Below, one piece after another: positions 16,863 through 27,100 of a stretch of 51,465 bases of DNA (positions are counted from its first letter, which is position 1; the number at the start of each line of letters is the position of its first letter). The notes beneath the pieces are model-generated. The model did no database searches, was not told the origin of the DNA, and saw only the letters and a list, made by a program, of their open reading frames with translations. Source of the DNA: Gilvibacter sp. (GTDB lineage: Bacteria; Bacteroidota; Bacteroidia; Flavobacteriales; Flavobacteriaceae); NCBI RefSeq assembly GCF_013214815.1, contig NZ_JABSPU010000011.1, positions 12,077-63,541 of the forward strand, written 5' to 3'. A program made the position numbers and the translations under genes.

Positions 16863-17768
16863 TTAAAAGTATCCTTGACGTTTACGATCTTCCATGGCGG
16901 TCTCACTGCGCTTATCGTCGGAACGATTTCCGCGTTCGGTCTGTTTCATTGCCGACACTTCCATGGCGATCTTTTCAACGGTGTCTGCGTCGGACTCAAT
17001 ACCTCCGGTAATGGTGATATCACCTAAGGTTCTAAAACGAATCTTTTTCTTTTCTACCTTCTCTCCTTCTTCCAATTTCAAGAATTCAGAAACCGGGATC
17101 CAAGAGTCGCTTCTCCAAACCACTTCACGCTCATGAGCAAAGTATAAAGAAGGAATCTGAATGTTCTCTCTTTGGATGTAATTCCATACATCCATCTCCG
17201 TCCAGTTACTGATCGGAAAGGCTCTAAAGTGCTCTCCTTCAAAATGACGACCGTTGAGTATGTTCCAAAGTTCTGGACGCTGGTTCTTTGGGTCCCACTG
17301 TCCAAAATCATCGCGGTGCGAGAAGAATCTTTCTTTGGCACGAGCTTTTTCCTCGTCGCGGCGGCCTCCACCAATGGCGCAGTCCACTTTATGTGTTTCA
17401 ATAGCATCGAGCAAAGTAGTGATCTGCAATGCATTTCGCGTAGCGTTCTTTCCACGCTCTTCTGCAACACGCCCTTGGTCAATAGATTCCTGTACTGAGC
17501 CCACCAAAAGCTGCACTCCAAATTCTTTTACAAGAGCATCTCTAAAGGCAATGGTCTCCGGAAAATTATGACCGGTGTCTACGTGCATTAATGGAAACGG
17601 AATCTTGGCAGGATAAAATGCCTTCTTCGCCAAATGGGTAACCACGATAGAGTCCTTACCTCCTGAAAACAGAATTACAGGATTCTGAAACTGCGCCCAT
17701 ACTTCGCGCAGGATAAAAATCGCTTCCGACTCTAATTCGTCTAGATAGTTTAAATAATATTTGCTCAT
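16863..17768 (-). CDS. cysD: Sulfate adenylyltransferase, small subunit
   Basis: The 301-residue protein is a PP-loop ATP pyrophosphatase with the motif ILFSGGKDSIVVTHLA near residues 32-47 and the CysD-specific block PLMHVDTGHNFPE near 58-72. It adenylates sulfate using ATP as the partner of CysN. It ends 13 bases before cysN and starts 1 base after the cysC stop, so cysC, cysD and cysN form one tight unit. Length is normal for the family. Nothing suggests inactivation. Confidence 0.96.
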   Translation of the reverse strand: MSKYYLNYLDELESEAIFILREVWAQFQNPVILFSGGKDSIVVTHLAKKAFYPAKIPFPLMHVDTGHNFPETIAFRDALVKEFGVQLLVGSVQESIDQGRVAEERGKNATRNALQITTLLDAIETHKVDCAIGGGRRDEEKARAKERFFSHRDDFGQWDPKNQRPELWNILNGRHFEGEHFRAFPISNWTEMDVWNYIQRENIQIPSLYFAHEREVVWRSDSWIPVSEFLKLEEGEKVEKKKIRFRTLGDITITGGIESDADTVEKIAMEVSAMKQTERGNRSDDKRSETAMEDRKRQGYF

Positions 17769-17769
17769 G

Positions 17770-18369
17770 CTAGTTGTTGAGTTCTAACTTCGACGCCACC
17801 GCTTGTAAAACAAGGGCAGCAGATTCATTTATATCAGTTAAAGTGGTGTCTATCCTCAAATCCGGATTTTCCGGAGCTTCATAAGGTGCATTTACACCTG
17901 TAAAATCTTTGATCAAACCTTGGCGTGCTTTAGCGTAAAGACCTTTAACATCGCGGCGTTCGCACTCCTCTATCGGGGTGTCCACAAAGACTTCGACAAA
18001 GTTATAATCTTTAACGACACTTTTAACCATTTCTCGGTCCTTTTTATAAGGCGAAACAAAGGCCGCCAGAACAACCGTTCCGGCATCGACAAACAAGTTT
18101 GCAATCTCTGCTATTCTGCGAATGTTTTCAGATCGATCTTCCGGGGCAAAAGTCAAATCAGAATTAATACCTTTTCTGATATTATCGCCGTCCAAAGTAT
18201 AAGTGTGAACCCCTTGCTTATGCAGGGCTTCTTCTACAGCATTGGCCACAGTCGACTTTCCAGAACCAGAAAGGCCCGTAAACCAAATCAAGAACCCGCG
18301 ATGCCCGTTGAGTGACTCTCGGTTTTCTTTATTAATCCCGAATTGATGTGGAATTACATTTTCCTGCAT
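17770..18369 (-). CDS. cysC: Adenylylsulfate kinase
   Basis: CysC phosphorylates APS to PAPS, the sulfate donor for sulfotransferases. The P-loop [16 protein letters not shown] lies about 30 residues in, and DGDNIRKGINSDLTF, FVSPYKKDRE and VFVDTPIEECERRDVKGLYAKAR are all family motifs. I start at the ATG at 18367-18369 (199 residues), 2 bases after the stop of the upstream gene; a longer frame to 18429 would overlap that gene by 58 bases. A dedicated kinase beside four sulfotransferases, without a PAPS reductase, points to a sulfation role. Confidence 0.95.
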   Translation of the reverse strand: MQENVIPHQFGINKENRESLNGHRGFLIWFTGLSGSGKSTVANAVEEALHKQGVHTYTLDGDNIRKGINSDLTFAPEDRSENIRRIAEIANLFVDAGTVVLAAFVSPYKKDREMVKSVVKDYNFVEVFVDTPIEECERRDVKGLYAKARQGLIKDFTGVNAPYEAPENPDLRIDTTLTDINESAALVLQAVASKLELNN

Positions 18370-18371
18370 GC

Positions 18372-18827
18372 CTATTTCTTTAGTTTTTTGAGATAGTTCC
18401 GAACACGCCCTAGTGGTAATTTTAACCACAGGCGTTCGTGAAAATAATACAAGACAAATTTGGTAAACATCTCTGTCAGTGCAATATATAGCGCAATTTC
18501 ATCAAATTCATTGAGGATTGCTCCTGCGATAATAAAGGTCGTAGTAGTCGCGACAAGACGCCAAGAGATGGTTTTAAAGAGCGTTCTCTTCTTAGTTATA
18601 CGTTGCCCAAAAAGAATCTTTTGCCAAATTCGTTCGTGAACATAGTAGATCCCAAGTTTCAAAAAGAACTCAATAAAACCGATCTTCAAGCCATCGGCGA
18701 GGCTGCACTGATCTGCCAAGCAGGTAACCAACAAAACCACCAATACAGTATCGGTCGTAGCTACAATTCGCCACGATATACCTTTGATCAGGCTTCGGTA
18801 ATGCGATTCTTGCTTGTAGTGCGTCAT
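18372..18827 (-). CDS. Tandem DUF2061 membrane protein
   Basis: The 151-residue product consists of two copies of the DUF2061 unit. Copy one is about residues 8-70 and copy two about 80-140. Each starts with a K-x-I-S-W-R-x-V-A-T-T motif (KGISWRIVATTDT, KTISWRLVATTTT) and ends with a K-x-x-x-Y-Y-x-H-E-R-x-W motif (KLGIYYVHERIW, KFVLYYFHERLW). Each copy has two hydrophobic helices, giving about four in all. The function of DUF2061 is not established. The close fit between cysQ and cysC (2 bases on each side) suggests a role linked to sulfate activation, for example at the membrane, but this is inference only. Confidence 0.85.
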   Translation of the reverse strand: MTHYKQESHYRSLIKGISWRIVATTDTVLVVLLVTCLADQCSLADGLKIGFIEFFLKLGIYYVHERIWQKILFGQRITKKRTLFKTISWRLVATTTTFIIAGAILNEFDEIALYIALTEMFTKFVLYYFHERLWLKLPLGRVRNYLKKLKK

Positions 18828-18829
18828 GA

Positions 18830-19645
18830 CTAAAGTTCCTTACTCACCAAAAACCAAGGATTCAAAAGATTCTCCTTGTTGTAGCGCATCGGGCTGTTAG
18901 ACGGCAATGCTACGACATGAACACCCACGGCCTCACAAATGGCTTGTCCTGCGGCAGTGTCCCATTCCATGGTTGGCGCAAATCTGGGATAAACATCTGC
19001 TTTTCCTTCAGCCACCAAACAGAACTTCAACGAACTCCCTTTAGAGACTATTTCTTTTTCCTTAGCGGTGGCCAAACCTTCAATATATTCTTTGGTTTCG
19101 TCGTTCAAATGTGACCGCGAACCAACTATGCGCATTTGCTTTTCGTCTGCTTTAGGTTGAATCAAAACAGCAGATTCCATAAGTTCTTCAGCAGATTCAT
19201 AAGATTCCGGCACAACGATCTTCCAAGCCTTCTCAAGGTCAGTCTGTGCAAAATACAATTCCCGAGTATATGGAGCATAGATCACTCCAAGTTTAGGGAC
19301 GCCCAAATGCGTTAAGGCAATATTGACCGTAAACTCACCGTTGCGTTTGATGAATTCCTTCGTACCATCAAGCGGATCAACAATCCAACATTGCTCCCAG
19401 GACTTGCGCTCCGAGTAGTCCAATTGCCTGTTTTCCTCGCTGATAATCGGAGTTCCAGTAGGCTTCAAATAGCCATTGATCACGTCATTGGCTTTCTTAT
19501 CAGCAATAGTTAAGGGTGAATTATCATTTTTGATCTCTACATCAAATGGAGCTTGATAGACATCCATAATGACATTTCCAGCCTCTAACGCAGCACGTAC
19601 GGCTATTAATAATTGCTCAGAAAGAGCAACAACAGATTTATTCAA
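18830..19645 (-). CDS. cysQ: 3'(2'),5'-bisphosphate nucleotidase
   Basis: The 271-residue inositol-monophosphatase-fold protein has the metal-binding motifs in order: DNSPLTIADKKAND near residue 40, SEEN near 70, WIVDPLDGTKEF near 90 (the D-P-L-D-G-T signature) and WDTAAGQAI near 225. CysQ removes the 3'-phosphate of PAP, the by-product that inhibits sulfotransferases. Its presence as the first sulfur gene of the block, with cysC/D/N, makes a full donor-supply and by-product-removal set. It overlaps the upstream Wzz-like gene by 8 bases, so sulfur genes are translationally linked to the export genes. Confidence 0.94.
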   Translation of the reverse strand: MNKSVVALSEQLLIAVRAALEAGNVIMDVYQAPFDVEIKNDNSPLTIADKKANDVINGYLKPTGTPIISEENRQLDYSERKSWEQCWIVDPLDGTKEFIKRNGEFTVNIALTHLGVPKLGVIYAPYTRELYFAQTDLEKAWKIVVPESYESAEELMESAVLIQPKADEKQMRIVGSRSHLNDETKEYIEGLATAKEKEIVSKGSSLKFCLVAEGKADVYPRFAPTMEWDTAAGQAICEAVGVHVVALPSNSPMRYNKENLLNPWFLVSKEL

Positions 19646-20717
19646 TGGGTTTCTGATTAAGTTTAGCTTTTATCTCAGGGAATAGTTTTCTAAAAACAAT
19701 AATTCCGGCGCCTAGAACAGCTCCAACTATGATATAAGCTATGATTAAAATTAACTTACTGGGCCCGGCGGGCTCTAAAGGAACTGAGACCGGTTTTAAT
19801 ACTGTAAAAACTGGAGTATCCCGTTTTACTTGGAGCTTTGCAGATTCAACCTGGCTGGCTAATTGAGAATAAACGTTGAAAGCGAGATCGTTCTCAGTCT
19901 TCAGTTGCTCGTAGCGATTCTCACTAACAGAACTGATATAATTTTTATTTCGGTCTCGAAATTGACCGAGTTTTTGTCGCTTTTCTTCATAGACTTGCTC
20001 AGCTTCATTGTAGCGTTTATTCAAATATTTTAATTCCTCTCTAGCCTTTGAAATATTGAAGTCTATGATTTTATCCTGCAGCAATATTTGTACATTCTTG
20101 GCCAAATTAGCTGAAACCTCCGCATCTGGAATTGATACTGAAATTTCAACAAACCCTTCAAGCTCATTGAACGAAACATCCATATGCTTCTCTAAATAGG
20201 CTATTTTAGATTTTTCTGCTTTAGAAAGTTGAATTATAGTCGTATCAACATTTTTATAAGTCTTCTCTTCTTTACTGCGAAACATACGCACGATCCTTCC
20301 AGGGAGACCAACGGTGTACTTATAAACATAATCAGAAGGAGAATTAAGATTAATACTTTCCAAATAGTCGTTTAGATTGATCTTATTTCCGGAATCGCCT
20401 GTTTTAACTTCGGAATAAAGAAGTCCTTTTTGAAAAGGTATGCTTGTGGCAATTACGGGATATAGTGTCGGGAAAATTTCATTCTTCCCGTTGTCATCCA
20501 AATTTAATCCTACCAATCTCGCAAAACCGCCTAACTTTTTGCCTAATCCAGGACTTCCACTGATTTGAGGTAAGATAACCGTATTAGAGACGTATTGATT
20601 GGGCGTAAATACAGCCATTAGAATTCCGATCACGAAGAAAATGATCATACATCTAATGACAAATAGCTTTTTTCGCCAAATGTGACCTAATATTTCAAAA
20701 ATGTCAATGTTATCCAT
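19638..20717 (-). CDS. Wzz-like polysaccharide co-polymerase / chain-length protein
   Basis: The 359-residue protein has the two-helix topology of Wzz/PCP proteins: an N-terminal helix near residues 18-38 (KKLFVIRCMIIFFVIGIL), a long periplasmic part with a coiled-coil stretch around 225-290, and a C-terminal Pro-rich lead-in plus helix PLEPAGPSKLILIIAYIIVGAV near 312-335. There is no C-terminal tyrosine-kinase domain, so it is the PCP1/PCP-2b type rather than the fused BY-kinase type. It controls chain length and couples polymerase and export. It begins 6 bases after the export protein gene and overlaps cysQ. Confidence 0.87.
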   Translation of the reverse strand: MDNIDIFEILGHIWRKKLFVIRCMIIFFVIGILMAVFTPNQYVSNTVILPQISGSPGLGKKLGGFARLVGLNLDDNGKNEIFPTLYPVIATSIPFQKGLLYSEVKTGDSGNKINLNDYLESINLNSPSDYVYKYTVGLPGRIVRMFRSKEEKTYKNVDTTIIQLSKAEKSKIAYLEKHMDVSFNELEGFVEISVSIPDAEVSANLAKNVQILLQDKIIDFNISKAREELKYLNKRYNEAEQVYEEKRQKLGQFRDRNKNYISSVSENRYEQLKTENDLAFNVYSQLASQVESAKLQVKRDTPVFTVLKPVSVPLEPAGPSKLILIIAYIIVGAVLGAGIIVFRKLFPEIKAKLNQKPIE

Positions 20718-20723
20718 TTCAGA

Positions 20724-23135
20724 TTATCTTATAAGTCTATCAATTAAAAGCCCAACGGTTACCAATCCTGTGGTAATACCAACTCCTTCCTGTACCGTTA
20801 ATGGACGTCTGTCTGGTTTAGCCGGCACCAAAATAATAGCACCTGGTTTTAATTTAGGAAATGATCTAAAGAACAAAAAGCGTTTGGTTGATGCGATATC
20901 ACCATTGGCGTAGACCACATAAACTTTGCCTTGTTTGGCGTTGGTTGAAAAACCACCCGAACGGTTTATATAATCTAAGAGGGTAAAGTTTTCATCAAAG
21001 CGAACCATGCTCGGAGAAAGCACCTCTCCTTCTACTTTAATGGTTTGCTTGGTAGATGGAATGAAAAGCTCATCTCCGTTTTCTAAGATCAGGTCGTATT
21101 TAGAGCCTCTCCCGTCCGTGCTCAATATCTTTTGAAGATCAATACCTACTTTGAATTCGCTGCGGTTACGCAGGTCTAGATTCGTTGCAGTACTGTCTTG
21201 CAGATCTACGCGTACGGAATTTTGAATCTCTTCATTGTAGTAAGGATTCTTTCTGATCATATAAGCTCCTTCCACAAAGGCATAAGGAGATACACCGCCC
21301 GAACGGTCTACTAGATCTGAAATACGCTCGTCTTTCTGAGCCAAGGAATAAGATCCTGGACGAATTACCTCTCCGCCAATTTGTACTGTTTTGTAATCGC
21401 CGTACCCCTGCATATATCGAACCGCTACACGATCAAAAGGTTGTAATACGAATCCTCCAGTGCTTTGACTCAAAGTTTCGTCCGCGCTCACTGAGAAGCT
21501 CTCTGTCAAAGTTTCAAAACTATCGTCGTTGATTCTTCTGTAAACATCAATAACCATTGGATTAGCTCCAGCACGCAATCCTCCAGCGATCAAAATCAGA
21601 TCTTCAACAGTAAGATTTTCAATGTACGGATAGCTATCTGGGTTATTTACCGCACCGTCAATGGTTAGCGTTTGTTCCTCGGTCAAGCTGTATTTATTGT
21701 AGATACGAACCTCATCATTGGGTTGTAAACTAATATCGTTTTGTCCATTGATCACCTCTGCAACAGAAAAGGAACGTGAAGTTTTCTTAACACCATCTGT
21801 GGTACTGATCAAAATACCGCGCTGCATAAAGGCCGTTTCATTAACACCACTAGCCTTATCGATCAAGCCTTTTAGCGTCAGCCCGTTTTGGAATTCATAT
21901 GTTCCTGGTCGGTATACAGCTCCTTCAATGCTTACTGCATTTTCAAACTTGTCAATGATTCCTTGTACTCGAATACGATCTCCGTCTTTAGGCTGGGCAC
22001 TTTTCATTTCAGCAAGTGGAATTTCCACAACTCTACGACGGTCATTCTCAATGCGCTCCAGAACGATCAGATCCCTGTAGGCATTACTTTTGAATCCACT
22101 GGTGTAAACAAATAGATCTGCAAAGGTTTCATTTTCTTTCAGTTCGTAGATCCCAGGTCGCTTTACTGGACCACTAACCGTAACGCGAGTCTCGTAAGGT
22201 CCTACTAAAAGCACATCACCATCACGAAGGGTAAGGTTTCCGTCCTGAGCGCCTCGAACTAAGTATTGGTATACGTCAAAAACGGCCACGTCTTCCCCAT
22301 TACGAACCAGCTTAATGTTTCTAAAAGTCCCTTCTCGTGTTGGTCCACCGCTGGCATAAAGAGCATTGAGTACTGTAGATAAGGCACTCAAACTATAACT
22401 ACCTGGAACTTTAACTTCTCCGATAATGTTGACCTGAACGGTGCGTACATTTGATATAGCGATATCTAAATTCACTCTATATGGGCTACTAGCTGGAGCA
22501 GTAAGTCCTGCATAAACCCGCTTAAGAGCACTTCTTATTTTTAGTTTGGCGTCTTTGATGGCCATTCCACTTACATATATGGGCCCTATGTTTGGAATAC
22601 GTAAGGCGCCTTCTCGGTCAACTTCAACCAAATAATTACTTTCTGCCGCTCCCCAAACGCTTATCACCAACTCATCTCCAGGTCCTAAAACATAAGATTC
22701 CGGAGTTGCTAGGTTTTGATTTGGTGCAAAGGAGATATTGTCGTTGGCAAAGAAATCAAATCCGAAAAGTGAATCTTTAACCACCGCTCTTCCCCAAGTG
22801 TTTGCCGTTGCGGTTGCGGGCGTACTTAAAGTCAGCGGATTAGAAGTGGTGTCGTAAACATCAGAAGCCGCCTGACCGTCCAACAACATTAAACGCTCTT
22901 CTAAGGCAGCAATCTGCTGGGGAGAAATCCCGCGAGCTCGTGCTACAGCTTTAACTTGATCAATGGTATAACCTTGAGCGTGGAGTTGCTCCCAGTATTC
23001 CAAAAGTTCGGAATCAGTTAGGTTGTTAAGATCGCCCCCAGACACTGAGCCTTGGGCCGTTGTTTGTTGAATCCCTATGGCAAATAAAAACATTGCCACA
23101 AGGGATAATTGCTTCACAAACTTGGATGTAATCAT
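20724..23135 (-). CDS. SLBB-domain polysaccharide export protein (Wza-like)
   Basis: The 803-residue protein has a signal peptide (about residues 1-27, ending TTAQG). A short helix region is followed by a polysaccharide-export domain near 145-225 (ESYVLGPGDELVISVWGAAESNYLVEVD-type block) and then about six SLBB repeats, each starting with a V-x-G-x-V-x-x-P-G-x-Y/F pattern (IIGEVKVPGSY, VSGPVKRPGIY, IEGAVYRPGTY, IDGAVNNPDSY, IGGEVIRPGSY). It is about twice as long as E. coli Wza because of the extra repeats, as is common in Bacteroidota. It forms the outer-membrane exit for the polymer. It is the first gene of the 23-kb minus-strand locus and has a candidate promoter at 23192-23199. Confidence 0.9.
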   Translation of the reverse strand: MITSKFVKQLSLVAMFLFAIGIQQTTAQGSVSGGDLNNLTDSELLEYWEQLHAQGYTIDQVKAVARARGISPQQIAALEERLMLLDGQAASDVYDTTSNPLTLSTPATATANTWGRAVVKDSLFGFDFFANDNISFAPNQNLATPESYVLGPGDELVISVWGAAESNYLVEVDREGALRIPNIGPIYVSGMAIKDAKLKIRSALKRVYAGLTAPASSPYRVNLDIAISNVRTVQVNIIGEVKVPGSYSLSALSTVLNALYASGGPTREGTFRNIKLVRNGEDVAVFDVYQYLVRGAQDGNLTLRDGDVLLVGPYETRVTVSGPVKRPGIYELKENETFADLFVYTSGFKSNAYRDLIVLERIENDRRRVVEIPLAEMKSAQPKDGDRIRVQGIIDKFENAVSIEGAVYRPGTYEFQNGLTLKGLIDKASGVNETAFMQRGILISTTDGVKKTSRSFSVAEVINGQNDISLQPNDEVRIYNKYSLTEEQTLTIDGAVNNPDSYPYIENLTVEDLILIAGGLRAGANPMVIDVYRRINDDSFETLTESFSVSADETLSQSTGGFVLQPFDRVAVRYMQGYGDYKTVQIGGEVIRPGSYSLAQKDERISDLVDRSGGVSPYAFVEGAYMIRKNPYYNEEIQNSVRVDLQDSTATNLDLRNRSEFKVGIDLQKILSTDGRGSKYDLILENGDELFIPSTKQTIKVEGEVLSPSMVRFDENFTLLDYINRSGGFSTNAKQGKVYVVYANGDIASTKRFLFFRSFPKLKPGAIILVPAKPDRRPLTVQEGVGITTGLVTVGLLIDRLIR

Positions 23136-23191
23136 GTGGTCGATAAATTGATATTCTCAGGGACTAAAAAAACCAGCCCTCAAAACTTGCG

Positions 23192-23199
23192 CAAATATA
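23192..23199 (-). promoter_or_regulatory. Candidate -7 box for the polysaccharide locus
   Basis: On the minus strand this reads TATATTTG, a full match to the Bacteroidota TAnnTTTG element. It lies 56 bases before the ATG of the SLBB export gene, giving a leader of about 50 bases. No TTG box is seen at the normal distance, so strength is uncertain. Confidence 0.45.
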
Positions 23200-23299
23200 A
23201 AAAATATAGCCAAGAACCCTAGTTTTTCCGCAAGTCTTTGGGAGAAATGAAGAAGGGTATCTTTGGCTTGTAAAAAGCACCAAAAAGCATACTTCTTTG

Positions 23300-23307
23300 T
23301 AACTTTG
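23300..23307 (+). promoter_or_regulatory. Candidate -7 box abutting a GTG start
   Basis: TAACTTTG matches TAnnTTTG fully. It ends only 4 bases before the GTG start at 23312, so transcription from it would begin at or just past the start codon, suggesting a leaderless message if the box is used. The upstream TTG element is not clear. Confidence 0.4.
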
Positions 23308-23311
23308 GTCT

Positions 23312-24151
23312 GTGAGAAAATTCAAATACATCTGCACTTTCGTATTCCTCCTAACACCAACTTTATTTTTAGGGCAACTCCAAGGACTTACTCCTTTGTC
23401 AAACGAAGTAAGTGAGTCAAGTGGCTTGGCCTATGATGGAAAGCTTCTCTGGACACACAATGACAGCGGTAATCGGGATGTTCTCTACGCCATCGATTTG
23501 GAAAATGGCGAGGTGATCAAAAAGGTGTTCCCTCCAGACACCTACAATGAAGATTGGGAAGACTTAGCCATTGGAGATAAGGGCATGGTATTTATTAGCG
23601 ATACTGGAAATAATGATTTTTCCCGAAAAAGCTTGACGATCTATGGTGTGCTTCCAGATGCTGATGATACTCAAACTGTGTTGACCACAACCATTGAGTT
23701 TCCAAAAAACTACACTACTAAAAAGGGCAAGATCAAATACGATGTGGAAGCCTTGATCTACCGCGACGGCTCTTTTTACTTATTCACCAAGACCTTTCGG
23801 AATAAATTCAAAGACCAAACCGCAGTTTTTGAAGTGCTAGCGCAAAATGGGACGCAAACTGCGCGCTTCTGCGGCACCATTCCCCTGTGCGGCAAAGAAA
23901 AGAATTGCAAGATTACTGCAGCGGCATTTCACAAAGAAAGCGGTCAATTAGCTTTATTGAGCCATAAAAACTTGTGGCTCATTCCAGATTTTGATCCAAA
24001 CGCATTGGACGCTATTACCTTAGAGCGCTACGAATTTGAGGACGATTCTCAAAAAGAAGGCCTGTGTTTTAAAAACAGCCAAGAGGTGTTTATTAGCGAA
24101 GAACGCAACAAAGGGAGCCAATGGTTATATCTGCTTCAACTCAAAGAGTAA
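23312..24151 (+). CDS. Secreted beta-propeller-like protein of unknown role
   Basis: The 279-residue protein has a signal peptide (MRKFKYICTFVFLLTPTLFLG) and then repeated beta-rich blocks with Trp/Asn/Asp turns: GLAYDGKLLWTHNDSGN near 40, YNEDWEDLAIGDKGMVFISDTGNN near 80-100, and ISEERNKGSQWLYLL at the end. The pattern resembles SdiA-regulated-like or esterase-like propellers, which often bind calcium or hydrolyse phosphate esters, but no catalytic site is evident. GTG is the first start after an in-frame stop. It faces the phosphoesterase-barrel gene tail to tail with 3 bases between stops. Confidence 0.65.
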   Translation: MRKFKYICTFVFLLTPTLFLGQLQGLTPLSNEVSESSGLAYDGKLLWTHNDSGNRDVLYAIDLENGEVIKKVFPPDTYNEDWEDLAIGDKGMVFISDTGNNDFSRKSLTIYGVLPDADDTQTVLTTTIEFPKNYTTKKGKIKYDVEALIYRDGSFYLFTKTFRNKFKDQTAVFEVLAQNGTQTARFCGTIPLCGKEKNCKITAAAFHKESGQLALLSHKNLWLIPDFDPNALDAITLERYEFEDDSQKEGLCFKNSQEVFISEERNKGSQWLYLLQLKE

Positions 24152-24154
24152 GCT

Positions 24155-27100
24155 TTAGAGGGAAACTCCAAATCCAAATGAGAATCGCAAGCCGTCATCA
24201 CTATTGAACAGCCCAAACTGACCTGAGATCGCATCTACAGCAGTCACTAAAAGACCACCACCAACACTATCGTGCCAGATATTTGAGTCTTCTCCGTCAA
24301 TCCAAACACGTCCTAGGTCATAACCACCAAACACCCCGAGTTTCAAAGGCAATAAGCCCGTTTTAAACTTAGTGAGTTGTAAGCGTAAATCTGCAGACAT
24401 GGCCAACGCACTCTCTCCTGTGAATCGCTGGTGACGATAGCCTCTAAGACCCGTATTAGCCCCTAAAACGGCCCCTTGATAGAATTCAAAATTGTCTCCA
24501 ATGTTAAACTGTCCTTGAATTTGAGTGCGCAACACCAGCCTACGCGAGCCAATTAGCGCGCTGTAAAACTCAAGGGAGGGTTTTATAAAGGCAAAGTTTC
24601 TGTCGCTTTCTTTGAGATTGGCTGTTGCTCCTGCTGAAAAGTCAAAGAATATTCCACGTGTTGGATAAGCTCTATTATCTGCTCCCGTGTAATTGTAGTG
24701 GAACAGCAGCGTACCAAAGGTTTTTGAGTCAGTGAGAATTGGATCGTTAGCATCAAAGAACTGGGTCACGAATCTGTCCGGAGTCGGGTCTAACTCTATG
24801 CGCTCTGCGCGCAGCGATACGGCGAAACTGCTCCCCGCATCACCTATTTTTTGTACACCGATCGACCCTTGAAGAATACCCGTTTTAACTCGATTGAAAT
24901 CCAAACCAAGATCATCGTCAAAATTGTCCGTTTCATTTCCGAATCCGAAGAAATTCAAAGCAAAATTCTCACTTGTAAATCGCGCACCAGCAACCAAATC
25001 CCAATTGCCAAAAGTGTTGGCAAAATTTCCTTGATACTTCAAATCAAAACCTTGAGTGGCAAAGAAATAACCCGCGCTAACCACATGCTTTCTGTGATAA
25101 GGATCGTTTTTGAACCCTTTTACCGTGTAGGTATTGGTCGCACCGATCTTGATACCATCATCGGGATTAAACCCAATGGTAGGCACTATCATATTGATGC
25201 GATTGATATACTTGTCAAAGTCGTAAACGTTATTGGAATAGATGTCTTTTAATCGCAGCTCAGCTCCTCCTGTATTTACAATGGTATTCGGCTTGGAGGC
25301 ATGATCGTAAATCTTTATGCGACGTCCATCCTCAAGATCATAGATATCGTTATTCTGTCCACCAATCACACGAATAAACACCGGGTTGTTTCCACCCCCA
25401 CTGGCAGTAATTCTGTCGTCATCATCCAAAGCGTAAATCCAAACCTCTTTGGTTTCAGAACTCTTAACTGTTCTGGTTTTGAACGGGGCTTGTGCAACTC
25501 CGTCTTTAATGCGACTTACGGTGATTCTGGTCTCCCCACGACCGCGTTCAATATTGATCAGATCATCTTTGTCAGTGGCAGTGATGATTACCAACTTGCT
25601 CAAATAAGTATAGTAGCGTTGCGCTAAGTCATCTAAGTCCAGAATACGTGCTTTGAGTTTTGCCTTGATGTCCTCGGCAGTTTCATCCTGAACTTCCGGA
25701 GGAAGCTTAGAAAATGCTTGCTCTATGACCTCATCGGTCATTTGTTGTTGTATGTAAGCCGCCTGCTCCAGCCAAACATTGAGATTACTGTCCTGAGTGA
25801 GTGCTCGGTCTAATTTGATCCCTGCGGAGTTGATCCACTTTATATCTTTTTGCTCAAAATCAAACTCTTGAAATTGTCTTGTGGTCGGAATGATCACTTT
25901 CAAGAAATCTAAAAGAGCTCCGTCATAATTGGAATAAACCTGATCCCGATCACGTGGAATGGGACGATAAACCTTCTGATCTTTTGAGATATCAAATCGA
26001 GACCAACGCCATTGATCCTGGTGACGGTCCCAATCTCCCACCAACATATCAAACAAACGCGCCTTGATATAACTCGCCTCATCGACTTGATATTTTTCAT
26101 CGGCACGTAAGTTGGCCAACATATCTGACGTGCTTTCTATATCATCAGGATTTCCAAAAGAAGCAACGTCTAAAAAGCCGTCATCTGGTCGTTCCTCAAT
26201 GATGTAAAGCTCATCGCCAAACTCCTCATTATACTTGCCCAATGCCGGATGTTTTGGCATATAGACCAGCTGTGGATTGGTATGGTATAATCCGATGGCA
26301 TCAGAGAGCGGCCCAACGGTAAAACTCGCAAATGGATGACTGGAGGTGTAGAAATCAAGGAGTACATCTTCTGTGAGGGTCTCTTTAAAGTCTTCTTCTA
26401 CATAATTATCCTTAAAAGCCACTGTTTGAAGGAATTGCACCGCACTTTTCTTTACAGCGCGTAATGCGAAGTTACGGCCCTGACCGTCAATCAATCGCAA
26501 CGATCGGGTCTGGTGTCCTCCACCTTTTCTTTCAATAGTGAAGCCTCCCATAAACTCATCTAAGGTGACCACAGGAACTTTGATGTCTGTACCGTAGACA
26601 TAACGATAGTGATCTCCCCAGAACCAGCGGTATCCATCGGTTTTATCAGTGCCTTCTTTGTATGCCTTAGCTGCTGTTTCATTTTCAAAGTCAGTCGGCA
26701 AACCACTCGTATCAAAAGGCTTCTCAGCAGGATGAACATCTGCGGAATGCACTAAAGTTGCAGTAGCTCCGTCCATAGTATAAAAGCGGACCTTACTGGA
26801 TCGATCGTCATAAATATCAAGCACCGCAAATCCTCGAGAACTAGAAACAAAATCTGCACCAGGCCCTAAGGCAACTGGATTGCTTTTGGATCCCGCACCA
26901 GATACAATCTGTTTGATATTATCCAGATCAATGTATTGCAGGGTGTGTTCATGTCCGGAAACAATCACTGCTCGATCTGAAGCTGTGACCATAGTAGTTA
27001 TGCGGTCCATGAGCTCATCGTATCTTTTGTTGTAGCGATCTTGATTGGTCACTCCGCCTTGAGAACGCGCCAAAGCCACAAAAGAACCTAAGATCGGCAA

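Noticed and set aside
15593-16906. Longer cysN frame starting at 16906
   Set aside because: It would overlap cysD by 44 bases and adds 19 residues before the typical CysN start; the ATG at 16849 fits the family and the spacing.
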